Part shown: piece by piece, positions 1 to 7,283 of the stretch | Position numbering within the stretch: the first letter of the stretch is position 1 | Layout of the letters: the number at the start of each line of letters is the position of its first letter | Source of the DNA: Deltaproteobacteria bacterium | Lineage (GTDB): Bacteria > Desulfobacterota > Desulfobacteria > Desulfobacterales > JAFDCJ01 | Length of the DNA stretch: 19,871 nucleotides | Direction of reading: 5' to 3' | NCBI GenBank assembly: GCA_019310665.1 | Contig: JAFDDW010000011.1 | Span: forward strand, 1-19,871 | Notes under the pieces: generated by a model | Databases searched by the model: none | What the model saw: only the letters and a program-made list of their open reading frames with translations | What the model was told of the DNA's origin: nothing | Program-made: the position numbers and the translations under genes

Positions 1-516
1 CCAAGATTAAGATAAGGATCCGCGTAACCCTGGATAGATAAAATAAGGAAATCACACACACACACACACACACACACACATTCTTCTTGCTCGACATATC
101 GTTTCCTTCAATCTATAAAATTCACCCTGACATATGTCTTACGATCATTTAATATTCGCTTATCATATTGGAGATTGAAGAATTCGATCTAAGGCGAATA
201 CCATTTACATTTCTAAACTAAAAAGGCAAACAGGTGCTTACTTCCAAACAGTGTTTTTTGGGATTTTTTAGGAGCGACCACCTGAAGTAAAATAAATCGA
301 TGATATAAAATCTGGCCGGGTAAGTTGACAGAAAGAAAGTGATGTTTAGTTTAAAATCGTTCATATTTTCTTCAGCAGATCTGAAGATATCAACCGTCGT
401 GGCTTTGGGCGATGAGCATATCATTTGGACAGGCCACAACACCAGAAAGGAGTTTGGGAATGAATGACGCTGTTTCAGCATTAAACTTTTTAAACAAGGG
501 AAAGGGAGGCAAGGCT
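1..516. other. Gene-poor left end
   Basis: I see no convincing gene here. The open frames on the minus strand (about 218-481 and 390-734) lack recognisable domains, and the second lies largely antisense to the VWA/OmpA gene. The stretch holds a CA dinucleotide run near its left end and otherwise AT-rich sequence. The last 70 bases carry two possible ribosome-binding sites for the following gene. A promoter must lie here, but no -35/-10 pair stands out. Confidence 0.5.
53..80. repeat. (CA)14 dinucleotide microsatellite
   Basis: Fourteen uninterrupted CA units. Perfect dinucleotide runs of this length are rare in bacterial chromosomes and are prone to slipped-strand length change. It lies more than 400 bases upstream of the nearest visible gene, so any effect on that gene would have to act at a distance. 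Confidence 0.95.
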
Positions 517-1593
517 ATGAAAATTAAATTAGCTGTTTTTCTTATGGTACTGGGGTTTGTCCTGCCGGGGTTGCTTCCGGCCGCAGAGATTATCACTGAA
601 GAGGACATCATTAAAAGAGTGGTCGTGGAAGAAGATTTTATCAAAACGGCGGACAACTTTCTCATCTTGTTCGATACGTCCTCATCGATGGCTGAGTATG
701 TTGATAAGGGAGCCAAAGTAACAAAATATGACATTGCCCGAAAGATCCTGAAAGAAAAATTGGCACTGCTGCCGGATCTTGGATATAACGCCGGCCTGTA
801 TACTTTCGCCCCTTATAAGGTCCTTTATCCGATGGGCCCTTTGGACAAGGGTAAATACACCCAGGCTGTCAACAGTCTGCCGGCCCAGCCCAAGGGAGCG
901 ACGTTTCTGTCCAAGGCGCTGCGTAATATTGAGCCCGAAATCAAGGGTCTGTCCGGCAAAACCGTGGTTTTTATATTCACGGACGGGACAACCGATTTTG
1001 CAGGCGCAATTAAAGACCCGGAGGATTATACCCAGGCCTTAGCCGATAAATACAACGTTTGTTTTTATATGATCGGCGATGCCACCAATAACAGGTCGCA
1101 AAAGCGACTGACGGATATGGCCAAGGCCAACGCCTGCTCGCGGGTGATCCCCTTTAAACAATTCGTCGATAATCCCAACTACATCACCGGCGCGCTGTAT
1201 ATTGTCAAGGCCACCGAGCGCATCGAGACGATGACCGAAACGAGAATTGTCGGAATCAAAGTCGGCGATATTAACTTTGATTTTAACAAAGCCGATGTCC
1301 AGTCACAGTATGGTGCTGACCTGGACGCTCTGGGGAGCTTTCTGAAGAAAACCCCCAATGCCTATGCCCTTCTGGTAGGTTATACCGACAGCATCGGCCC
1401 CGAGGAATACAATTTGTATTTATCCAACCGCAGGGCGGACGGTGTGGCTGACTATCTGGTCAATAGCCTCGGCGTCGGCCGGGACCAGATCGTTGTGAAC
1501 TGGTACGGCGAAGCCAATCCGGTGGCCAGTAACGACAGCGCCGAGGGCCGTGCCCAAAACCGACGGGTGGAGGTTGCAATCGGCGGAATGTAA
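517..1593 (+). CDS. Exported VWA-domain / OmpA-like peptidoglycan-binding protein
   Basis: A 358-residue protein with an N-terminal signal sequence (residues 1-22, hydrophobic core, ending LLPAAE). A von Willebrand A domain follows at about 47-225. It shows the MIDAS metal site: D53-T-S-S-S57, a Thr near 129, and the FTDGT motif with D156. An OmpA-like domain occupies about 245-358. It shows the NFDFNKADV strand, the GYTD motif (D291) and LSNRRA (R306); the Asp and Arg positions bind meso-diaminopimelate in this family. It is likely periplasmic and anchored to the cell wall; the VWA ligand is unknown. The start at 517 has GGGAGG at 504-509 and gives a clean signal peptide. An in-frame ATG at 460 has an even better AAAGGAG (446-452), so a 19-residue longer form is possible. 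The gene stands alone and converges on the next one. Confidence 0.85.
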   Translation: MKIKLAVFLMVLGFVLPGLLPAAEIITEEDIIKRVVVEEDFIKTADNFLILFDTSSSMAEYVDKGAKVTKYDIARKILKEKLALLPDLGYNAGLYTFAPYKVLYPMGPLDKGKYTQAVNSLPAQPKGATFLSKALRNIEPEIKGLSGKTVVFIFTDGTTDFAGAIKDPEDYTQALADKYNVCFYMIGDATNNRSQKRLTDMAKANACSRVIPFKQFVDNPNYITGALYIVKATERIETMTETRIVGIKVGDINFDFNKADVQSQYGADLDALGSFLKKTPNAYALLVGYTDSIGPEEYNLYLSNRRADGVADYLVNSLGVGRDQIVVNWYGEANPVASNDSAEGRAQNRRVEVAIGGM

Positions 1594-1624
1594 TTTATTA
1601 AGGATAGTGTGCAATTCAGTAAAT

Positions 1625-1682
1625 ACCCGGCGTATTAATTGATCTGTCGAATCCGACAGACGTTCAATGCGCCGGGTTTTTT
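1625..1682 (+). terminator. Compound hairpin terminator between convergent genes
   Basis: The outer stem ACCCGGCG (1625-1632) pairs with CGCCGGGT (1670-1677). It encloses a second perfect 7-bp hairpin (1643-1649 with 1654-1660, loop AATC). Six T residues follow (1677-1682). The T-run overlaps the stop codon of the minus-strand gene at 1681, so the structure lies at the 3' ends of both convergent genes. Confidence 0.75.
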
Positions 1683-2448
1683 ACTGCCAAAGTTTCCGCA
1701 CAAACTTCCGGCTGAGATCCAAATACTTGAAAAGCATTTCTGAATCATCGCAAAACACTTCCAGGGTAATGGTCCCGTTGTAGCCCGTGGCTTTTAATGA
1801 ATTGACCGCGTTTTTCCAATCAATATTGCCGACGCCTAAAGGCATATGGTGGTCGGCCGTCGAGCGGTTATCCGAAAAATGGACATGGGTGATATGATGT
1901 CCCAATTGTCGGCAGAAAACTTCGTGATTATCCCGGCCCATATTGGCATGTCCGAAATCAAGGTGTAAGCTTAATCCGGCCGCCTCAGTCAGCAGTGCTT
2001 TAAATGTGGACACCCGGTCAAAAGGGGGCTTATAGTTTTCAAAAGCAACCGTGAGTCCATAAGAATACGCCATTTCGACAATGGGCCTTAAGGCTTTGAT
2101 ATTGAGCTCAACAAGGGTGTTCCTCATGGCCGGAGGACAGAAATAACAGGGATGGATATTCATGATTTTGGCGCCCAGCGCACGAAAGATCATAGCGCAA
2201 CGCTCCAACTCATCGAGACACGCCTGCCGGATGGTCGGTATCGGATAGGCCCAGGGCAGGCAGGGGTCGGTATGACCGGTCAAAGTCAGATTGTAGCGCT
2301 CGAGAATGGATAACATTTTTTCGGTATCAACATCCCGGGCCTTCGGTCCTTCGATGGTCAGATCTAGGAAATCGAACCCGGCTTTTCCAAAAGCAATGGT
2401 CTGATCGTATATGGATTTAGATGGGTCATTCATAACACCGATTTTCAT
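1681..2448 (-). CDS. Sugar phosphate isomerase/epimerase-like TIM-barrel protein
   Basis: A 255-residue protein of the xylose isomerase-like / AP endonuclease family 2 TIM-barrel superfamily. Candidate metal and active-site residues lie at barrel strand ends in the usual order: H99 (NIHP), E137 (FEN), D164 and H167 (LDFGHAN), H188 and H190 (THVHFSD), and E230 (TLEVF). The HMPLGVGNIDW segment at 201-211 is typical of the isomerase branch (IolE/hydroxypyruvate isomerase-like). The substrate cannot be told from sequence. The ATG is preceded by AAGGA about nine bases upstream. No sugar-pathway genes adjoin it, so context gives no clue to the substrate. DNA-repair endonuclease IV is less likely, because that subfamily is longer and carries three Zn sites. 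Confidence 0.8.
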   Translation of the reverse strand: MKIGVMNDPSKSIYDQTIAFGKAGFDFLDLTIEGPKARDVDTEKMLSILERYNLTLTGHTDPCLPWAYPIPTIRQACLDELERCAMIFRALGAKIMNIHPCYFCPPAMRNTLVELNIKALRPIVEMAYSYGLTVAFENYKPPFDRVSTFKALLTEAAGLSLHLDFGHANMGRDNHEVFCRQLGHHITHVHFSDNRSTADHHMPLGVGNIDWKNAVNSLKATGYNGTITLEVFCDDSEMLFKYLDLSRKFVRKLWQ

Positions 2449-2886
2449 TTTATTATTCCTTTTTATCCGGATTAGGTTTTATCTATACAATGATTTAGCG
2501 ACAGTCTCAAGTATGCAGTTTTCGCCGGGGCTGTTGCTGGCGGGCGCCGTCCTTCCGACTGTGGTTGTATGGCTTAGCTTTCTGATTTTTCGCTAAAAAT
2601 TGAGATTCTACTGCTTGCCTTTTTAGCCTTCCTGTAATTCTACGAGAGAGATTTCCCGTTAAGACATTGAGTTTTTTGGTTTTTTGCTTAAGTTTGTCGC
2701 CATTAATCCCGATATTATATGATGGATGCGACGGTTGTCCCACAAGATCGGACGCCGTGTCACTACCAATAGAATTATTGGATCGATTCGAAGTTAATAT
2801 TCTGTGCAACGTTAATTAGAGTCTTAGTTGTGAATTCTTTGCATTTTATGGCAAGATATTTTTTAGAAAAAGCATGGTATTTGAAG

Positions 2887-3097
2887 AAATGCCTAAAATG
2901 CACTAAAATGCCTAAAGTTAAGGTATTCTATCGATTTTAACCCAACAAAAAAAACAGCCTTCGCTATCGCTCTTATTTTTACTTACTGATTTATCGCTTG
3001 TGCAGGCGCAAAATACCAGGCGTTTATAATAAAGACGGAGCGAAGCGACACTACAATTTTAGGCATTTTAGGCACTTTAGCTCACTTTAGGCATTTT
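2887..3097. repeat. Inverted-repeat element built from TGCCTAAA units
   Basis: The left arm carries TGCCTAAA at 2890-2897 and 2909-2916, with a degenerate copy between. The right arm carries the reverse complement TTTAGGCA at 3058-3065, 3067-3074 and 3086-3093, plus a degenerate copy near 3076. The interior of about 140 bases has a second, imperfect inverted pair (CTTCGCTATCGCTC near 2960 and GGAGCGAAGCGA near 3038). It encodes no protein. It looks like a non-autonomous, palindromic interspersed element of the MITE or REP type, but I see no target-site duplication that I can assert. Confidence 0.6.
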
Positions 3098-3102
3098 CCG
3101 GC

Positions 3103-3130
3103 TTGTCCGGGTTAGAAATTAGCATACTAT
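3103..3130 (+). promoter_or_regulatory. Candidate sigma70-type promoter for the cheD-like unit
   Basis: TTGTCC (3103-3108) and TACTAT (3125-3130) are spaced by 16 bases, each matching four of six consensus positions. The pair lies 23 bases before the GTG start. It begins immediately outside the inverted-repeat element. Confidence 0.3.
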
Positions 3131-3152
3131 AGGGCGCATTGGGGATAAAATT

Positions 3153-3671
3153 GTGGAACAAAAGCAAGTGAAGAGCCAGGCGGTCTCGATGATGACCGCG
3201 GTTAATTTATCTGAAATGAAGGTCAGCAGCAATCCGACGGAAACACTGGTGGCGTTTTCCATTGGTTCCGGTATCGGAGTGGCGGTCTACGACCCGGTCA
3301 GCGGTATCGGAGGCGTTTTAAATTTTATGCTGCCGGATTCCACCAAAGCCAACGGGATCGATCCCGAGAAGGTTCCGCTCATGTTTGCTGATACCGGTGT
3401 GCCCTTTTTTATTAAAGCCTTATTTGAGCAGGGGGCCCAACCGGATCGAATGAAAGTTGTCATAGCCGGTGGTGCTCATATTTTAGATCAGACCGGCATC
3501 TTTAACATCGGTCAAAAAAACTGCCAGGCACTCAAAACAAGCCTGGCGATTTATGGTATAAAAATTCAGCATGAAGATATCGGCGGGACCAGCAGCAGAA
3601 CGCTGCGCCTGGAAATCGGAAGCGGATGCAGTTGCATCAAGATCTTTGGCCAAGGGGATGTGAAAATATGA
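3153..3671 (+). CDS. CheD-like protein lacking catalytic residues
   Basis: A 172-residue protein with the CheD fold pattern: GSGIGVAVYDP (38-48), GGVLNFMLPDS (53-63), VIAGGAHI (103-110), NIGQKN (118-123) and EDIGGTSSRT (141-150). Active CheD is a deamidase of chemoreceptor glutamines and uses Thr, Cys and His (T21, C27 and H44 in the Thermotoga protein). Aligned by eye, these positions are A34, G40 and N57 here, so all three are replaced and deamidase activity is not expected. The fold landmarks are intact, so a binding role is more likely (CheD binds CheC-type phosphatases). The start is GTG. The stop overlaps the ATG of the HDOD gene as ATGA, so the two are translationally coupled. No receptors or che genes are nearby. 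Confidence 0.8.
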   Translation: MEQKQVKSQAVSMMTAVNLSEMKVSSNPTETLVAFSIGSGIGVAVYDPVSGIGGVLNFMLPDSTKANGIDPEKVPLMFADTGVPFFIKALFEQGAQPDRMKVVIAGGAHILDQTGIFNIGQKNCQALKTSLAIYGIKIQHEDIGGTSSRTLRLEIGSGCSCIKIFGQGDVKI

Positions 3672-4525
3672 TCGATCTCAAAACTATCGTTGAACAGATC
3701 GATCTTCTTGAACCTGTGCCACTCATCGCCACTCAAATAATGGCCTTGGCAGAGGATCCGGATAGTTCCACGATGGAAATTTCGGAGATTATTCTCAACG
3801 ATCCAGCTCTTGCAGCCAATTTGCTTAAAACCTGCAATTCTGCCTATTTCGGTATTAAACGCAGAGTGGAATCTGTCAGGGATGCAATCTCTTTAGTTGG
3901 ATTGGACCATATCGTTCGACTCGTCCTAGTTAACACGGTATCCTCTAATTTTAAAAAAGGAGCGGAAGGATACGGTCTCGGCGAAGGAGAACTCTGGCGC
4001 CATGCGGTTTCATCAGCCCATATCGCTGGAATTTTAGCCGACCGGTTCGGAGCTTCCAAGAATAAGCATCTTATTTATACGGCCGCCCTGTTAAAAGATA
4101 TCGGTAAACTGGTTTTAGGACGTTTTGTCGCCTTTTCTTTTGAACAAATAAATATATTAGTGCATTCCCAGGGCCATAGCTTCAACGATGCCGAGCAGAA
4201 GATAATCGGCATGAACCACGAAGAATTGGGTGCTTTGGTAGGTAAAAAATGGAATTTTGGCGACAAGCTAATTTATATTATTCGACACCACCATCTTTCT
4301 GAGGAATCTGCCAGGCAGGATCTTGAAACTTCACTGGTTTACCTGTCCGACATTATTTGCATGATGATGGGGGTCTGTACCGGTGCCGACGGATTGTCCT
4401 ACAGGTTTTACAGCGATGTACTGAACCGCATGGATCTATCCGAAAAGGATCTGCAAGGAATCATCGCCGAGGCAGGTAAGAATCAGCGGCAGATTGAAAG
4501 TTTGTTGAACCCCCTATTCAATTGA
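3668..4525 (+). CDS. HDOD domain signalling protein
   Basis: A 285-residue single-domain HDOD protein. The PVPLIATQIM segment (17-26), the helix with NDPALAANLLKTCNSAYFG (44-62) and the SVRDAISLVGLDHI stretch (69-82) are hallmarks of the family. The HD-like motif is degenerate: LLKDIGKLVLG (141-151) has Lys where a catalytic HD domain has His. This is usual for HDOD, which generally works as a regulatory or scaffold module rather than a phosphohydrolase. The start at 3668 is chosen because it overlaps the cheD-like stop (ATGA) and follows AAGGGG at 3652-3657. The coupling suggests a partner role with the CheD-like protein. There is no fused GGDEF, EAL or receiver domain. Confidence 0.85.
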   Translation: MIDLKTIVEQIDLLEPVPLIATQIMALAEDPDSSTMEISEIILNDPALAANLLKTCNSAYFGIKRRVESVRDAISLVGLDHIVRLVLVNTVSSNFKKGAEGYGLGEGELWRHAVSSAHIAGILADRFGASKNKHLIYTAALLKDIGKLVLGRFVAFSFEQINILVHSQGHSFNDAEQKIIGMNHEELGALVGKKWNFGDKLIYIIRHHHLSEESARQDLETSLVYLSDIICMMMGVCTGADGLSYRFYSDVLNRMDLSEKDLQGIIAEAGKNQRQIESLLNPLFN

Positions 4526-4541
4526 TCGAGAGGTTACCATC

Positions 4542-4754
4542 ATGGATATTGTCATCGGCCGTACAGGATATGTCAATAGGGATGCATCCCACGAAAAAGG
4601 CTCAGGTCAAAGTTTCCAAAAGAAAAAAAAGGCGGATCGGCGCAAAAATAAACGGGATCGTCGTAAAGGTGTAAGAGACGGAGTGATTGTCACCCTATCC
4701 ACAAAAAAAGATCGGCGACTTCAGAAGGAAAGGCGAAAGAAAGGCGCTTATTGA
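4542..4754 (+). CDS. Small basic Arg/Lys-rich protein of unknown function
   Basis: A 70-residue protein dominated by Lys and Arg, with repeated DRR blocks: ADRRKNKRDRR (31-41), KDRRLQKERR (56-65) and the intervening VRDGVIVTLS (44-53). A GAGAGG ribosome-binding site lies 8 bases upstream of the ATG, 16 bases after the HDOD stop, so it probably belongs to the same transcript. The charge suggests binding to nucleic acid or an acidic partner. I do not recognise a named family. Its 3' end overlaps the 3' end of the convergent PilZ gene by 7 bases. Confidence 0.6.
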   Translation: MDIVIGRTGYVNRDASHEKGSGQSFQKKKKADRRKNKRDRRKGVRDGVIVTLSTKKDRRLQKERRKKGAY

Positions 4755-5299
4755 TTCGTTTTAATAAATAGGCGGATGAGTTCTTCGTGGATTCGCTTGA
4801 GGTCATAATATTTAACGGCAATTCCCCTTGTGCCGCTTCTGACAACTCGGCCCTTGACTACCAGGGCCTTGGGATGATTGGGTAGCTTGATAGCCATCTC
4901 AATTTTTTGACCAATTGGGAAATGAGCATTGGTTTCAATGAGGGCGCCCACCGCACTGATATCGATAATGTAACTTTTAAAGGAATGGTCTTCGACTTTG
5001 CATCTTACCGGCATCATACAAACTTTTCTGATATTTTCCCGCATAAACGATTCATTTTCGTCTAAATTTATCGTTCTGATCCACTCTTCTTCATAAGGAA
5101 TCTCGCCGAGTTGCTCCAATAGCTGATTTTTTTCATCCTCCGGCATATCAATGATCAGTTTGAAGAGCTCGGTGGTGACATTACCTTTGATCAGCTGTTT
5201 ATACAGAATGTACTGCTTGTCCCGGGGAAGATCGTTTATGAAATTGAAAAGACGTGCCGTGATTTTGTATTTGCCGATTTGCGAATCTAAATCGTTCAT
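4748..5299 (-). CDS. PilZ domain protein
   Basis: A 183-residue protein. The C-terminal half is a PilZ domain, the receptor fold for cyclic di-GMP: RENIR (87-91) supplies the RxxxR motif and DISAVG (113-118) supplies the D/NxSxxG motif. It is followed by the expected beta strands (KIEMAIKLP, ALVVKGRVVR, GIAVKYYDL). Both binding motifs look intact, so cyclic di-GMP binding is plausible. The N-terminal 80 residues are helical and acidic with no recognised domain, probably an output or partner-binding segment. It is the last gene of a three-gene minus-strand run, 28 bases after the lipoprotein stop, with AAGGAA before its ATG. Confidence 0.85.
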   Translation of the reverse strand: MNDLDSQIGKYKITARLFNFINDLPRDKQYILYKQLIKGNVTTELFKLIIDMPEDEKNQLLEQLGEIPYEEEWIRTINLDENESFMRENIRKVCMMPVRCKVEDHSFKSYIIDISAVGALIETNAHFPIGQKIEMAIKLPNHPKALVVKGRVVRSGTRGIAVKYYDLKRIHEELIRLFIKTNQ

Positions 5300-5327
5300 A
5301 CACTATTCCTTCATAGAGTAATGACGG

Positions 5328-5942
5328 CTACGGCTGAATCTGTTTAAACAGCTTGGCCACATCCAACTTGTTAACCATGTCGGTAACAAGTTCTCCCAGG
5401 ATTTTTTCAGCATCGCTTTTACCCATCACTTTTAACCTCTCCGCTGAACCGTTGACCGACTCTTTGGCAACCTGGCCACTATTTTTTGACAGACCGGCCT
5501 GGTAACTCATGCGGAGTATCCATTTTCGTTTGACAATATCGAGTTTAAACTCTTTTAGTTGAATTTCGAGACTGGCGTCGGTTTTTTGAGGGTTTGTGAT
5601 AAAATGCCCCCCCTCATTTTCCAACCGCTGCTTGAAAATTTCCTTCAATAGTGAATTAAGATCATAGGCACCGATCAGATTTCCGCTGCCGTCGTCATGC
5701 AGGACAACCAGTGAATAGGTGTCATTAAAATTTTTTAGCGACTTTTTAGCATTCGCACTTAAAAATGCATTATCTTTTCTAACGTCGGCGATTGTCAGTG
5801 AAACATTTTCTCCTGTCAATGCCTGGGATGGTGACGGCAATTGATAGTGGATCTTCAAGAAAGGTTTGGATGCACAGGCGCTTACTAAGATCGCCATGAC
5901 CAGTGCCAGGGCGGACGATATTAACTGTTTGCTGAGTAGCAT
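5328..5942 (-). CDS. Outer-membrane-type lipoprotein, possibly YajG-like
   Basis: A 204-residue protein with a lipoprotein signal: basic n-region, hydrophobic core and lipobox VSAC with the lipidated Cys at 23. The +2 residue is Ala, not Asp, which would favour outer-membrane sorting by the Lol system where that rule holds. The body starts with LTIADVRKDNAFL-type text (about 49-61) and has alternating strands and a C-terminal helix with Lys/Asp. This resembles the YajG family of poorly characterised lipoproteins, but the match is from memory and tentative. Its ATG overlaps the TAA of the upstream MoaD-like gene (TAATG), so translation is coupled. Confidence 0.7.
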   Translation of the reverse strand: MLLSKQLISSALALVMAILVSACASKPFLKIHYQLPSPSQALTGENVSLTIADVRKDNAFLSANAKKSLKNFNDTYSLVVLHDDGSGNLIGAYDLNSLLKEIFKQRLENEGGHFITNPQKTDASLEIQLKEFKLDIVKRKWILRMSYQAGLSKNSGQVAKESVNGSAERLKVMGKSDAEKILGELVTDMVNKLDVAKLFKQIQP

Positions 5943-6175
5943 TAACCTCCTCCTACCGGAGGAAAGATTCCAACCCGTTCTCCTCCTTTTAAGGTCGCGG
6001 CCAAATCTGCCTTAACGCCATTGATAAAAATGAGTTTTGCTTTCTCCGGCGGTATATCTAACTGTTTAAGAAGAATGCGGATGCTGAGACCCTGATCGAT
6101 CGGATAGCTATCGGATGAGGGGGGTGTGAATTCTCGCAATGAGGCAAAAAGTTTGATTTGAATATGTGGTTTCAT
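5942..6175 (-). CDS. MoaD/ThiS family ubiquitin-like sulfur carrier protein
   Basis: A 77-residue beta-grasp protein. It has an IKLFASLREFTP start (7-18), an LLKQLDIPPEKAKLIFINGV middle (35-54), and the GGERVGIFPPVGGG end (64-77) that places a diglycine at the C-terminus. In the family the terminal Gly is adenylated and thiocarboxylated by an E1-like enzyme (MoeB/ThiF). The product delivers sulfur for molybdopterin, tungstopterin or other cofactors. No MoaE, MoeB or aldehyde oxidoreductase gene is adjacent, so the cofactor cannot be named. It is the first gene of the minus-strand run and diverges from the epimerase gene. The ribosome-binding site before its ATG is weak. Confidence 0.8.
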   Translation of the reverse strand: MKPHIQIKLFASLREFTPPSSDSYPIDQGLSIRILLKQLDIPPEKAKLIFINGVKADLAATLKGGERVGIFPPVGGG

Positions 6176-6269
6176 TCTATTTGTGATCCACCAGAATTAC
6201 GCAAGGGCTTCTCTTGCTATTTTGTGCCATCATGATAAACTTTAGGATCAATAGGCTTGAAAGTCAAGT

Positions 6270-6297
6270 GGTTCCAAAGGTCAGTGTTCAAAGGTAA
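6270..6297 (+). repeat. Four heptamers at the 5' end of the epimerase gene
   Basis: GGTTCCA, AAGGTCA, GTGTTCA and AAGGTAA lie in strict 7-base register and end six bases before the ATG at 6303. The last unit supplies the likely ribosome-binding site (AAAGGT). The copies are degenerate, but they share the GGTTCA core seen at 9486-9507 and 9658-9678. Confidence 0.5.
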
Positions 6298-6302
6298 CAT
6301 AT

Positions 6303-7283
6303 ATGAGTATAGCATTTAACAAAGCGCTGGTAACGGGTGGGGCCGGTTTTATCGGTTCGCATCTGGTTGAAGCACTGGTGGCCGAGGACTGTGAGGTAAT
6401 AGTGCTGGATAATCTTTCCAGCGGAAGGCTATCAAATTTAGAGCCTTTAAAAGATCGTATTACTTTCTATCAAGGTGATATCCGTGAACGGGAGGCCCTT
6501 GATAAAGCGGCGAAAGGTTGTGCCGTCATATTTCACCTGGCTGCCGTGGTAGCCGTACAGCAAACCATCGACCACCCGGTAGAATCTGCAAAGGTAAATG
6601 ATATCGGCACCTTAAACGTACTTGAGACCGCACGCGCCAATAATGCTCAACGAGTTGTCCTCTCCAGTTCATGTGCTGTTTATGGCGATGACCCCCGGTT
6701 GCCGAAGACAGAGACAATGACCCCCAAGCCGACAAGCCCCTATGCGGTACATAAACTATCGGCCGAACACCATGCACGCATTTACAGTGAGCTTTACGGG
6801 CTGAAAACCGTAAGCCTCCGGTATTTTAATGTCTTCGGCCCTCGACAGGACCCTGCGTCGCCCTATTCGGGCGTCATCTCGATATTTATGACCCGGGCGG
6901 TTTTAAACCAGGCGCCACTGATTTACGGTGATGGTAATCAGACCAGAGATTTTGTGTATGTCAAGGATGTGGTCAATGCCAACCTGCTTGCCGCCGGTAT
7001 GAATGATCCGCAAGGCAGCATTTTCAACATCGGGACGGGAAGCCAGGTCACCATCAACCGGCTCTGGGAATTAATTGCTTCATTGAGTGGGGCCAGCAAC
7101 CAACCAGGATATAAACCTGCCAGGGATGGGGATATTCTGCATTCCTTTGCAGGGATGGATTATACGAAATCAGTGCTAAAATTCAATCCTGATGTCTCCC
7201 TGGAGCAGGGACTTGATATGACGTTTGAATGGTACCGGGGGCAGGTGACGGATGACAGAGGAGGACAGGGGACAGAAGGTTAG
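6303..7283 (+). CDS. NAD-dependent sugar-nucleotide epimerase (GalE/WbpP-like SDR)
   Basis: A 326-residue extended short-chain dehydrogenase/reductase. The NAD-binding TGGAGFIGS lies at 11-19, the catalytic Ser in LSSSCAVYG (120-128), and Y147-x-x-x-K151 in SPYAVHK. RYFNVFGPRQDPASPYSGVI (173-192) is typical of UDP-hexose or UDP-N-acetylhexosamine 4-epimerases such as WbpP and GalE. The exact sugar is not decidable by eye. The predicted role is nucleotide-sugar supply for lipopolysaccharide O-antigen or exopolysaccharide, in the cytoplasm. The natural family end is near the EWYRG segment (309-313). The last 13 residues are encoded by GGACAG-type repeat sequence and look like a read-through tail. 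A second epimerase follows after a repeat-rich gap. Confidence 0.88.
   Translation: MSIAFNKALVTGGAGFIGSHLVEALVAEDCEVIVLDNLSSGRLSNLEPLKDRITFYQGDIREREALDKAAKGCAVIFHLAAVVAVQQTIDHPVESAKVNDIGTLNVLETARANNAQRVVLSSSCAVYGDDPRLPKTETMTPKPTSPYAVHKLSAEHHARIYSELYGLKTVSLRYFNVFGPRQDPASPYSGVISIFMTRAVLNQAPLIYGDGNQTRDFVYVKDVVNANLLAAGMNDPQGSIFNIGTGSQVTINRLWELIASLSGASNQPGYKPARDGDILHSFAGMDYTKSVLKFNPDVSLEQGLDMTFEWYRGQVTDDRGGQGTEG

Larger units (their letters stand above)
2449..3152. other. Long spacer with an inverted-repeat element
   Basis: About 700 bases without a gene I can support. The minus-strand frame at 2507-2809 has no domain and odd composition (rich in Arg, Lys, Ser and Asn), and I take it as spurious. 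The right part holds the inverted-repeat element described separately and a possible promoter for the cheD-like gene. Confidence 0.55.

Noticed and set aside
412..516. N-terminal extension of the VWA/OmpA protein from ATG 412
   Set aside because: The extra 35 residues would precede the signal peptide. Better starts with ribosome-binding sites are at 460 and 517.
2507..2809. Minus-strand 100-residue frame
   Set aside because: No domain and no good ribosome-binding site. Its composition fits non-coding DNA next to the inverted-repeat element.
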